This document shows, in pieces, positions 28,601-38,795 of a DNA stretch of 64,000 nucleotides. A program made the position numbers and the translations under genes. The stretch's first letter is position 1. Each line of letters opens with the position of its first letter. The DNA lies in the NCBI RefSeq assembly GCF_937616625.2, contig NC_065574.1, positions 54,588,052-54,652,051 on the forward strand, given 5' to 3'. The notes under the pieces are model-generated. The model was not told the origin of the DNA. It saw only the letters and a program-made list of their open reading frames with translations, and did no database searches. This DNA comes from Mercurialis annua (Eukaryota > Streptophyta > Magnoliopsida > Malpighiales > Euphorbiaceae).

Positions 28601-31049
28601 TTAACTCGATTAATTTCTACTTATCAGCATGTATAATTGTTCTATATTTTATGTACAATTTATGAACTCTCCATCACTCTTTCTCTCCCTTGTTTGTTCC
28701 TATGCATTAACTTTAGGTTCTTGAAGGGAGGGCTTATCCACTTCAACACCCTTGGGTTGGAATTGTGAACCGCTCTCAAGCTGATATCAATAAAAATGTA
28801 AACATGATAGCCGCTAGGCAACATGAACGCGAGTTCTTTGCAACTAATCCTGATTATAGGCACCTAGCTGGAAGAATGGGATCAGAATATCTTGCAAAGC
28901 TTCTGTCCAAGGTGACTTTTCCTTACTCTGATACTGAGATAAGTTTTTCTCTATTTTACACTCATTTTACTTGCAAGTTTAAAATGACGATGAGAGTTTT
29001 GGATTTTATGTTATCCGTCTTTCAAGAAAATAACTGATGATTTTTTGTGCCTATTTATTCTGGCAGTTCAATTTTTCTACTTTCTTTCAGTAGTTCTATT
29101 TTGTTTTGGTAATCACTAATTATTACTTGTATGATTTCAGCATTTGGAGTCTGTAATTAAAGCACGCATACCAGGCATCGTATCTTTAGTTAACAGAAGC
29201 ATTGATCAACTTGAGGCGGAGTTGGACCACCTAGGTAGACCTGTTACTATTGATGCTGGGGTAAGAGCTTCTTCGTACTGATCTTATTATTATAGTTTGA
29301 AATTTGATAGTTTAAGCAGAGTTTGGTTATGTAAGATATCAACCGATGCTTGTGACTATTTGTCTATCAGGCGCAGTTATACACTATCTTGGAGTTGTGT
29401 CGTGCTTTTGATAGGGTATTCAAGGAGCATTTGGATGGAGGGTACAGTATAAAACCATTTTACTTTTACTTTGTTTCCTGTGCAAAAACTGTCTTAACCA
29501 GTAAATTAGATGAACTGGTTCTAAAGTTCTATGCCTATTGCAATGGGTGAATATCGATAAGAAATCGTCTAAATACAAGTCCAAACGGCTTGCCCCAGTT
29601 TGTTTCTTCTATTCATTACTGAAATTTGTCTTGGCATCCTATGAATTAGATTTATATGAAACTGATCCAAGCTTTTTCATTTTTTTTTTGAAATCCCAGG
29701 CGACCTGGTGGTGATCGTATATATGGAGTTTTTGATCACCAACTTCCTTCTGCCTTAAGGAAACTTCCATTTGACCGGCATTTATCTCTGCAAAATATTA
29801 GAAAAGTTGTTTCAGAAGCAGATGGGTACCAACCACATCTAATTGCACCAGAGCAAGCTTATAGACGCCTTATTGAAGGTGCAATTAGTTACTTCAGAGC
29901 ACCAGCTGAAGCTTCTGTTGATGCTGTAAGTGATCTAATTTCATTCCTTCTGTTTTTTTGTTTTTTTTATGGCAAGCTATGTGATCAATGATTATCATGC
30001 ATAAAAGTGTGACTTTTTGGAATAATTACGGTCATCAGAAATTTAGGATCATATTCTGTCATGAGAAAACCAATACGGAAAACGAGAAATAGAAAAACGA
30101 TATTTTGTATTGAGTAGAATATAAATATTGAGTTTCAAATCCATTAGTGTAAATGGAAACATAGAACGAGAAGTTTTCATGCGATATAGAATATATGGAT
30201 TCAAATTATTGATTATTAATTCGTGTTGCAGGTTCACTTTGTTTTGAAAGAACTTGTAAGGAGGTCTGTTGGAGAAACTCAGGTTTGTGAATCAACCCTG
30301 TAAGTTATTATTTTAACAAGAGAAGCTATCAAATTTAAATTACGAAGCCTGACAGGAGCTGAAGCGTTTTCCAACTCTGCAAGCTGAAATAGCAATTGCT
30401 GCAAATGAAGCACTTGAGAGGTTTCGTGAAGACAGTAAGAAAACAACTCTGAGGCTGGTAGACATGGAATCGTCGTACCTGACGGTGGATTTCTTCAGGA
30501 AAATTCCAATGGAGGTGGAGAAGAGTGGAAATCCAACTGCCAACAATGCAGATCGATACACCGAAGGCCACTTCCGGAGAATAGGATCCAATGTTTCCTC
30601 ATACATTGGAATGGTGTCTGAGGCCATCAAGAATTATATTCCCAAAGCTGTAGTTCATTGCCAAGTCAGAGAAGCCAAGCGGTCTTTGCTGGATCACTTT
30701 TACACCCAATTAGGCAGAAAGGAGGTAACAGTAAATTCAGTTCGAACTAATCAAATTTATTTTTGAACCAAAAATAAGCTAAATGTTTTTACTCCCAAAC
30801 CGAATGGAACTGAAAATCAATAATTTTATAATGTCAAACCGAATTAATTGGTTGAGTTCGGTTTTTGTACATCCCTATAAATAAGTAGTGTTTCTGATTC
30901 ATTTCGGGTCTGTTTTGCAGGCGAAGCAACTTGCACAATTATTGGATGAAGATCCTGTATTAATGGACAGAAGGCAGAAATGCGCCAAGAGACTCGAGCT
31001 ATATAAGTCTGCTAGAGATGAGATCGACTCAGTCTCATGGTCTAGATGA
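25665..31049 (+). CDS. DRP1: Dynamin-related protein 1 (DRP1C/DRP1E type)
   Basis: A large GTPase that remodels membrane at the plasma membrane and cell plate in endocytosis and cytokinesis. Fifteen exons join in frame to 619 residues: 25665-25820, 26002-26065, 26323-26430, 27346-27447, 27578-27628, 27767-27828, 28199-28289, 28427-28491, 28717-28911, 29141-29260, 29371-29441, 29700-29925, 30232-30282, 30356-30724, 30921-31049. GTPase motifs are complete: P-loop GGQSSGKSS (about 50-58, split by intron 1), switch GIVTRRP, DLPG and TKVD. The middle domain ([25 protein letters not shown]) and a C-terminal GED ([20 protein letters not shown] to the end) follow. There is no PH or proline-rich domain, which defines DRP1 against DRP2. 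The N terminus is nearer DRP1E and the GED nearer DRP1C, so the paralog is open. The open frame runs upstream of 25665 without an ATG; the ATG at 25665 fits the family. Confidence 0.94.
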
Positions 31050-31581
31050 GATGAACGATGAGCGTCTGCAATATTGGCGACTGATATATCATAATGGGGA
31101 GAACATTTGGCAAGTTTTTTTGCCTTTGACTATTATATTCTATTTGTTGCTTTTATTTCTCAATTCTGAGGGATTTTATGTTTTTTTCATCCTAGATAAA
31201 TAATTTGAAATCATTAGTGAGCGAAAATTTAAAAAATGATAAGCCTTGTAGATCAATTAGGTCAAGAATCAGTTAAGCTGGCACTATATAAATGAGAAAT
31301 TGGCCAATTCAGCTAACGCGTTACGTCATTTTACAACACATGACGTAAAATTTAAACAAATTTAGAATTCGCTTTTGGAGCATTAGTTACAATTTAAACA
31401 AATTTAGCTGACATTTCTTATATTTGAACATTTCTCCAGTGCAATTTAAATAAATGGCTATAGTTGAAACTGAAAACTAAGAAATGAGCTAAAATTAAAG
31501 ATCTTCAAAATATGGACCATAATTGAAAAAAGCCAAAAAAAATTGGGATATTTTTATAATAAATTGGACTTTTATATTCAT

Positions 31582-31582
<1 letters not shown>

Positions 31583-31636
<54 letters not shown>
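31583..31636. repeat. (TA)n microsatellite
   Basis: About 54 bp of TA repeats with a single CA interruption, in the space between the convergent dynamin and phosphatase genes. Likely length-polymorphic. Confidence 0.9.
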
Positions 31637-32392
31637 AGTTGCCCTTTTTTCATCTTTTGTTAAAAGTTTTTTTTCGTATGGCCAGATCAATATTTATTTT
31701 AAAAGGAGGATGTTAAACATGCTTAGATCTCAAGAACTCCAATTTTTTTTTTGTCATAGGCTAAACTTCAAAATAATGAAGTGTGAATTGTAACAATACA
31801 AACATAATGACTTTCTTAAACGAGTGAGTCATTCAAGGTGAAATGATGATACTCTCAAGCAAATGTTCTATTCTTATTTTGTCGTTTGAAAATTACAAGC
31901 TATTGTATCAATGGACAAAGTTACTCGACGACTTATTATGCGAGTTTATTCTATGCCTTTTTAATGCTCAAACATTATACCGAAACTGCTTATGTTAATC
32001 ATTTACTTTTGAGTCAAAAAAATTGTTAAAATTAAAATTTCTTGTTAAAATTGCAAAAGACGCTAAAATTCATAGTTTATGTTGCAATATACGAAAGGGA
32101 AATCAAATTGCAGATTGCAACTAATGTACTCAGTATGCACACAACGGGGAAAAAAATCTAAGTTCAAAGGGTAATTTTGTAAATTCATGGAAATTGAGAA
32201 TGAACTATAGTTTGAACTTTTTTTAGATGAATCTATATTTTGAAGTTAAATAGTCAAATACTTCAAAATTACACCTTCCAAGTTTCAATCAATTCATATG
32301 TGTCCTTGATTTGCAATATCAAATCTTAAAAAACTTTAGCATTTTATACCACTCTACTGCAATCAAATTATTCAGGTACATATGTGATGAAT
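31637..32392. other. Convergent intergenic space, no gene
   Basis: This lies between the two 3' ends and presumably holds both polyadenylation regions. It is AT-rich and I see no element ends or coding text. Confidence 0.35.
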
Positions 32393-35371
32393 TCAAGCAG
32401 TAGGCACTCCAGCACCTACGCTCTTGTCAAGTTCTTCCAAAGCTGTCCACAATTTTCGATCTTCATAATTTTTTATAAGAAATGTAGGTTTCGCTTCCAT
32501 CAGTAAATGCTCGGGATTTCTGGTAGATAGACCGATAACAGGCATACCTGCCGCCACTCCAGCTTTTATCCCAGAAACCGAATCCTACCAAGAAAAATAA
32601 CAGTTACAGTAGTAAGTTGACAATAATAAAGCTGTTACCTCGAATCCTAGATTTTGGCGTTTCGTTTCCGTATCTAGAAATGCTTCTAAAACTCGATATT
32701 TATAACCTATTCTTGTAAAAAAAAGGACATTTTGCAGTTTTCAGTTTTAGCATTTCATTTTCCGTAGTATATAGCAAGTTAAAGCAAATTTTGGAAGCTA
32801 TTAGACTGAATAGAGGCAGACCTCGAATATGAAGGTGTGCTCTTTCGAAACTTTCAGCACTTCAAGAGCCTTCAAATAGGGTTCTGGATGTGGTTTGGCA
32901 TGCTCGCATTCGTCTCCAATAATGACTACCTCAAAGAAATCTGAAAGTCCAAGCTTCGAAATCATAAGTTCTGCATTCAGTCTTGGAGCATTAGTAACTG
33001 CAGCACGTTTCAATCCACGATCTTCAATCCATTTCTTTACTTCATATAGCCCATTGATAGCTGTCAGTTGTTCAGTAGCCAACCTGTTTTTCGCACCGAA
33101 AAAAAAGTTATTTAATGATTGTACTTAAAAATGTTCTTCCTTTTCTATATTAAAAGGAAACTGAAATCTCACTTCCGAAACATAGCTTCCTTATCTACAG
33201 TAAATTGTAGGCCGCGCGGGACATCATCAGGAAAAAGGAGTACAGCAATATCATCATTATGCTTTCCAGCAATATTATGAATAAAGAATTCTTCTGTGAT
33301 TGGAACACCGCCATTGAAATTTATCTGTTGGATTAAAACATTATATCCTATCAAAAAAGCTTCCACTTAACACATTCACTACTCTGAAAAATAAAATTGA
33401 ATGGAGGGAAAAAGAAGAATACGAAGAGCAGTGAGCTGCATTACCTCTTGAAGCATTTCACGGAAGGCATAGTAGTGTAGGGGATCTGAATCGCATAGAG
33501 TTCCATCAACATCAAATAATACAGCTTCTACCGGAGCAAGCTTGGAAAGAGAGCTTTTACTGCATCCAAAATCAGAGACAAAACTTTATACATTCAACAT
33601 GATGAAGAATCCAAAAAATAGAAGGCCTAAATCCAAATGAGAACTCTGCTAACTATATGTTCGAGCTCCTAAGATAGGTTGTTTTCTAATCAGATAGTAT
33701 CATCAATACACACTGCATGTTCATTGAATTCGTCAACTATGCAATGCGTAAACAAAAACATTGAAATGGAAAACACTAAAACAAGAAACAGCGAAATAAT
33801 ATATAGTTTACAAGAATAAGTTGTAAATATGGAATTTTGGAGTTTCAGAAGCGTTTTTGGACATAAAAACAAAAACGCCAAAACATAAGTTGGGAAAGTT
33901 TTCATGCAACATAGTTTGTTACTATTGGTTTCATCAGACCATAACTCCATGCTTATTACAATCTCACTCTACACTCCAAAGGCATGAACTTCACATGCAC
34001 AAATGATCCCTAACCTTGTTCCAATACTTGAAATTTCATTTTCCTTGGACAATATGGAAGAACAATTGCTGAAAACAACACAAGTTCTACTCCGATTCCA
34101 AATAATACTTCACAATCGTCTCGAAATAATTGAGCAAGGTAATTGGTAAACCACATTCATGATACACCTTTGCTTCTGATATATCAACTCAAGAATAATA
34201 GGAAGGTGCCAAGAGAGGTCTGACATAAAACTGAAACTCAAACTATACATCGATTTTTATTCAGCATCGGATTCAACAATTTACAGAGGCATGTCGAGAG
34301 TGCTGGTTTACAGGAACGTAAAACAAACTTGAATGTAAAGAACAAGTAAAAGGAGATAAATTGCACAGTACTTCAGACTTATGAACCAACTACAAATTTA
34401 TTTCATATGTCTAAGAAGCGAATAATGATTTATGTATGCAGTCAAAATCATGTCCAAAGTTCCAGTCCATTTATTAGTTCGGAAACATATAAAACTGAAA
34501 CATGAAATTCAAATACTAATCACCTTTTCCCTCAAAGTTCAAGCTACTACTAACCTATTTTTACTACTTATAATTGGTCTCTCTGCAGCGGAATTATAAA
34601 GAGCAAAAGCTGTAAAAATATAAGCAAATCGAATATAAATCGTGAGCGAACAAAACCCTCTTTTTATAATCAATTCATTCAACAATACTATGCTTCCAAC
34701 AAAAAATGAATCTTAAATTTCAATAATTATGGTGATGAAAAAGCCTGGATAAAATTGATTGCTATTTTAGAAACAGAAAACTCATAGAAAAAGCACAACA
34801 AGCAATCAAATATGGACTAATTTGAAATGAAATAGAAAATTTCTTTTTGTACTTTCTGCAAGAAAGCAGCTTTAAGACAGTCATTTTAACGGGCAAGGAC
34901 ATGGACATAGGAAAACAGAACACTTGGATAAGGCGAAACGGAGTTATTTTAAATGTTTCCCATGTAAAAGGTAAAGTTTCGTGTCTGAAACGTTTCCGAA
35001 ACAAGACAAGTTTCCCCGTTTTGGAAACTCTCCGAAAACGTTTCGGGCCCGTTTGTGACATGAATGCAGGAATCATGTCACAGATAGATATGGGTAATTT
35101 GATAGCTAGTAAAAATTATAATCATGTTTATGAAATGGATTAATTATATATATGGAAATTATAAACTGAAACAAATGATCTGAGAAAAATTATACAAATG
35201 AGCTTATTACAAACTAAAAAGAATCAGCAACAGAATTCTGACAGAACTCAAAATAAACAAAATAATCAATGAAAGAAAAACCCAAATCATCAAACAATTA
35301 AACAAAACAAAATAAATGTCGTAATCGGAGACTTACGTATCAACGGAATTTTCATCGGAAGAAACTGTCAT
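32393..35371 (-). CDS. SGPP: HAD-family sugar-phosphate phosphatase (SGPP-like)
   Basis: A haloacid dehalogenase-type phosphatase. The Arabidopsis relative (SGPP) hydrolyses a broad range of sugar phosphates. Five exons on the minus strand, 5' to 3': 35371-35337, 33559-33445, 33324-33173, 33083-32822, 32584-32393. They give 251 residues with consistent phases and GT-AG borders. Motifs: I DVDGT (28-32, the nucleophile being the first Asp), the cap region with ENIAGKH-like HNIAGKHND, II VTNAP, III KPHPEPY with the conserved Lys, IV FEDSVSGIKAGVAAGM. Each motif is intact, so the enzyme should be active. No transit peptide is evident, which suggests a cytosolic protein. Intron 1 (about 1.78 kb) is long and carries repeat fragments. 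Confidence 0.92.
34889..35060. repeat. Dispersed GTTTCCGAAAC-rich repeat fragment in phosphatase intron 1
   Basis: Words such as AAACGTTTCCGAAAC and GTTTCCCCGTTTTGGAAAC match the interior of the hAT-like MITE family at 16228-16600 and the fragment at 59903-60080. It looks like a rearranged partial copy with no clean ends. Confidence 0.4.
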
Positions 35372-35990
35372 ATTTTTGTGTGTTTTTTTGTTTAAAATTT
35401 GAAGAGAAATAGATAGATGTGGCAGAGAATAATAATAAGTTAGATCCGAATTGGTCACCTGGCACTGTTAGTTGGCATAATGCGTCGAATCAATTTGATA
35501 ACACGTGGTATTTTGGTAATTTAGTTGACATTTCTATTAAAATATCTAACAAAATTCTACTCTTTTTTCTCCACACTCTTCTTTTATTTGCAATTTTGAG
35601 AGTTATTAAATTTAAAATTATTTTAATTTTTAATATTTTATACTTTTTTTTATCAATTATACACTTATTCATCCAAATGTATAATTGTAATATTTTATCT
35701 ATCATAAAAAATAAATGGTTATAAAATTTAAATATTATTGTCTGTAAAATTATTTTATAATATTATAAATAAATCACATTTATTCACACTTAACTCTTTG
35801 ATTAAATTAAAATTAAATATAGGTACAAAATAATAAATGCTAAATAATAAAATATTTCAAATACTCCCCCTAAATTAAATTTAGTTAAGATTGATAATTG
35901 AGAGGTTAAAGAGATAGAGATAGTATAAGTTGTAAGAAAGAAAAAATAGTTTGATGAGGTGACTATAGATTCTCAACAATGTAATATTCC
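35372..35990. other. Intergenic, no gene
   Basis: Upstream of the phosphatase start (minus strand). AT-rich, with no clear TATA placement. A reading frame at 35419-35724 is AT-driven low-complexity sequence. Confidence 0.35.
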
Positions 35991-35999
35991 CCTTAATGT

Positions 36000-36662
36000 G
36001 TAGGATGATGGTTTTCAACTAGTGACTAATATAAAGCAGAAGAACAAGCTACAAACCAGAGATGGAGTTAAAGACAAATCTCAGAAGAGTGAAGTTAAAA
36101 GTTCATGTATTTTTAAATTTTTGATATTGATAAAATACCTGTCAGAAGGCTAACTAAGCCTTTAGATAATTCTATCAAAAAAAAAAAGCCTTTAGATAAA
36201 GGTAAATGAATTTCATTACTTAGAATATTAAGGGCCTTAATAAGTCCCTGAAGCAAGCTGAAGTTAAAAAATCTGCTTGCTAGAAGAAATTGTGCTCGTA
36301 TTGACATTTTGGAATCTACAATTAGAAGTAGTTATAGAGATAAGATTTGGAAGAAGTTAAATCTTCAGGGGTGGAACCTTATTGATAACTATGTTTACTC
36401 AGATATTGATAAGATTTGGGTTATGTTTGATAGCTTGAAAGTGAAATTTTACTGTTTAGACTCTACTGATCAGTTGATTATTCACTGTAAAATAGATATA
36501 AAGGGATATAGTTTTTTTATGGACTGTCATATATGGTTCTAACCAAATTTTGGAGAGACAAAGGTTGTGGAAGAAGTTGATTGAGATGTCCAGAAACATT
36601 GCAGGAGCTTGGTTTGTTTAAGGAGACTTCACTGTTGTCCTTAGTGAAGAGGATATATGTGG
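36000..36662 (+). pseudogene. LINE (non-LTR retrotransposon) ORF2 fragment, endonuclease part
   Basis: Across shifted frames the sequence reads as the start of a plant LINE endonuclease: NIKGLNKSLKQAEVKK (about 36216), then CARIDILESTIRSS, WNLIDNYVYSDIDKIWVMFD (about 36372), GYSFFMDCHIW, YGSNQILERQRLWKKLIEMS, and GDFTVVLSEED (about 36622). These match the expected order WN(I/V)RGLN, LLETR, (W)NY..GRIW, YGSN and GDFN. At least two frameshifts and several stops make it dead. It ends abruptly at about 36660, where an inverted copia gag fragment begins. Confidence 0.7.
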
Positions 36663-37204
36663 ATGAACAAAGAATTTTGCCATTGATTTCACCAAGAGTA
36701 TAATGTTTACCGAGCTTTTTGAGATTAGTAGTAATAGCAAGAAGTCTATTGGTGGTATCAGTGACATTCTCACTTGACTTGTTCTTGAAACCTTCATATT
36801 CTCCAATGCGAAGCTCAACCTTCTTGTTCTTGACTTGAACCGTTCCTTCATGATAGTTCTCAAGAATCTTCCACATATCATGAGCTGTTGTGCAACGTTG
36901 AACCCTTCCTTGCTCCCCTCTACACAAAGAAGAAAAATCACAAAATAGCCTTCTGGTTGAGAGCATTAGCTTGAATATGATCCTTGGTCTATTCTTTTCT
37001 TGGCCAAGGTATAACAACACCATCCTTCTCTTGAGTAGGAGCAACATAACCATCAAGAACCATGTGCCATAAGAACACATCATCCATATCAAGATAATTT
37101 TCCCTACGGAATTTCCAATTAGGATAATCCGTTCCATCAAAGAAGGGACGAAGACTATGAGTGAAATTTTCGGTAACATCAAGATTTAACTCACAATTAA
37201 GCAA
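36660..37204 (-). pseudogene. Copia-type gag (UBN2) fragment
   Basis: On the minus strand the start reads FDGTDYPNWKFRRENYLDMD, then VFLWHMVLDGYVAP. After a frameshift at about 36990 it continues with RLFCDFSSLCRGEQGRVQ.., a TAHDMWKILENYHEGTVQVK block, and LRIGEYEGFK. This is the plant copia gag-like (UBN2) pattern: F.G.NY..W, W..L...YEGT..V. The reading stops at about 36660 in GEINGKILCS, where LINE sequence of opposite orientation starts. Just upstream lies a primer-binding site. The protease, integrase and RT parts are missing. Confidence 0.7.
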
Positions 37205-37221
37205 TAAGTGAGCAACAAAAA

Positions 37222-37233
37222 TCTGATACCAAT
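37222..37233 (-). other. Retrotransposon primer-binding site (initiator Met tRNA type)
   Basis: On the minus strand TTGGTATCAGAT lies directly between the LTR end (..TATTTCA) and the gag leader. It matches TGGTATCAGAGC, the usual plant copia priming site, for nearly its whole length. Confidence 0.65.
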
Positions 37234-38083
37234 TGAAATACTTAAGAGGGGGGGGGGGGGTGAATTATGTTTAGTGGCCAAATAAAATTATTTAAGAAAG
37301 GATTTGAGAAGGTAAAGGTTTAAGAGAAGAACACAAATTTAAAATGGTTCGGATAACACTATTCTACATCCACTACTCAATCAATGATTAAGATTTTTAC
37401 TAAAAAAACTTGATTACAAGTTACAAAAATGGTGCTTTAAAGCAAAAAAAAAACACCCAATTTGGAGTTTTTCCAAAGCTAAACCCATAACTTACAAGAA
37501 TTTGATTTTTAAAAGGCTAAATCAAATAACCCACAAAAGGAAACAAATAATAAGCAATCAATGATTAACACAACTGATGCACAATAAAAGAGGAATTGAC
37601 AAAAAGAATGTTGTAGAGAGCTTTTTGCTTTTTGCTATATTTGTTCTATCTTCCCCAAAAGAAATAGAACTCCTATTTAAAGGCTCCTTACTGATGTGGA
37701 TAAGTCCCATAGATCCGATGAAGAATAATCCCGTTATTTTGTCTTTGAAGAACTCAGAATTAGCGACTATTCAAGAATTTAAAACAAGCTAGTCAGGACG
37801 ATCGTCTTTCTGTTATAGACGATCATCTATTAGGTAGACGATCGTTTAAGCCCTCGTCTACCGTTCACAATTTTTTGATTTATTGCAGCTTAAACATGGA
37901 GTTTTGAAGTGACAGACGATTGTCTAAAAGGACAGGCGATTGTCTAATACTTAAAAACAACATAAATACACTCGGTAAACGTCTATAGACTGCATATAAA
38001 TTTGGAGCAATATTAGAAACGATTATATGCCAATTGATTGTTTATATCAAAATTAAAAATGTTAAAACGTATAGTTTAACACA
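37234..38083 (-). mobile_element. Copia-type LTR (5' LTR of a minus-strand element)
   Basis: On the minus strand it runs from TGTGTTAAACTATACG to CTTAAGTATTTCA, with TG..CA ends, next to the priming site and gag. It has a run of 12 G (+ strand, about 37249-37260), a TGGTTCGGATAACAC block, and a dense set of GACGATCGTC-like palindromes (37797-37953). The outer boundary is a best guess because no second LTR is in the window. It is about 850 bp. Confidence 0.55.
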
Positions 38084-38267
38084 AAAGTTGCTATTTACAA
38101 ATTGAAGATTAGAGAGTTTTTGGACTAAAATTGAAACTTAGAAACGGTTGTGATAAAAGGCTTAAAAGTCAGGGACTATCGACGAATATAAGCTGTAAAA
38201 GACCACTGTTGAGGGTCAATTAAGACATTTGATGATTGCAAATTAACAAATTTTTATTACTAAACCC

Positions 38268-38520
38268 ATGCAGAGGTCTTTATACTACTATATCATTTTT
38301 TTTCAAAATTCCTTATATTATTTTTTTTATTTGTCCAGTTCTTCTATTTATCTAATTTTTTAAATTTTATGCCCGTTTTTGTGACTAGAAAAAAAAATGT
38401 AAATTGAATGACTGAAAAGAAATCAAAAAAGGACCTAAGTAGAGGGATTAATAAAATAAAAAATTAGTATAAGGACTTTCAGAATAAAAATGGTATAATA
38501 CAGGAACTTCTATATAGATT
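38268..38520. mobile_element. Foldback MITE-like element upstream of the PHD gene
   Basis: Left blocks (GAGGTCTTTATACTACTATA, TTCCTTATATTATTTTTTTT) reappear inverted on the right (AAAAAATTAGTATAAGGACTT, ATGGTATAATACAGGAACTTC). Arms are about 100 bp. It ends about 275 bp before the PHD gene start codon, so it may sit in the promoter. Confidence 0.5.
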
Positions 38521-38607
38521 TTGCCATTTTTATTTTATTTAAACTAAATAAAAGAAATAAAGAAATAATAAAGAGAAAAGGATAAAGCAGTTATTGAGAC
38601 GGTGATA

Positions 38608-38682
38608 ATGATGATGTCGTCGTTAATGAATTCACAGTTCCCAATTAAACAAACAGCAAACCCTAATTTCTCACACTTTTGA
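38608..38682 (+). promoter_or_regulatory. Possible upstream ORF of 24 codons and telo-box in the PHD gene leader
   Basis: An ATG at 38608 (ATGATGATGTCG) opens a 24-codon frame that stops at TGA 38680-38682, 113 bp before the main start. AAACCCTAA lies at 38658-38666. If transcription starts upstream of 38608, the small frame could lower translation of the main protein. I cannot place the transcription start. Confidence 0.3.
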
Positions 38683-38795
38683 CCAAAACGCTCGTCCTCC
38701 GTTAGATCCGCCGATAGATCCCCAAATTAATCTCTCAATTTCCCCCAATATAATAACATCCAAACCCACCCTCCGATTCCGATCATCGGAACCCA

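Noticed and set aside
35419..35724. 101-codon open frame upstream of the phosphatase
   Set aside because: AT-rich composition yields Ile/Leu/Phe runs with no conserved features.
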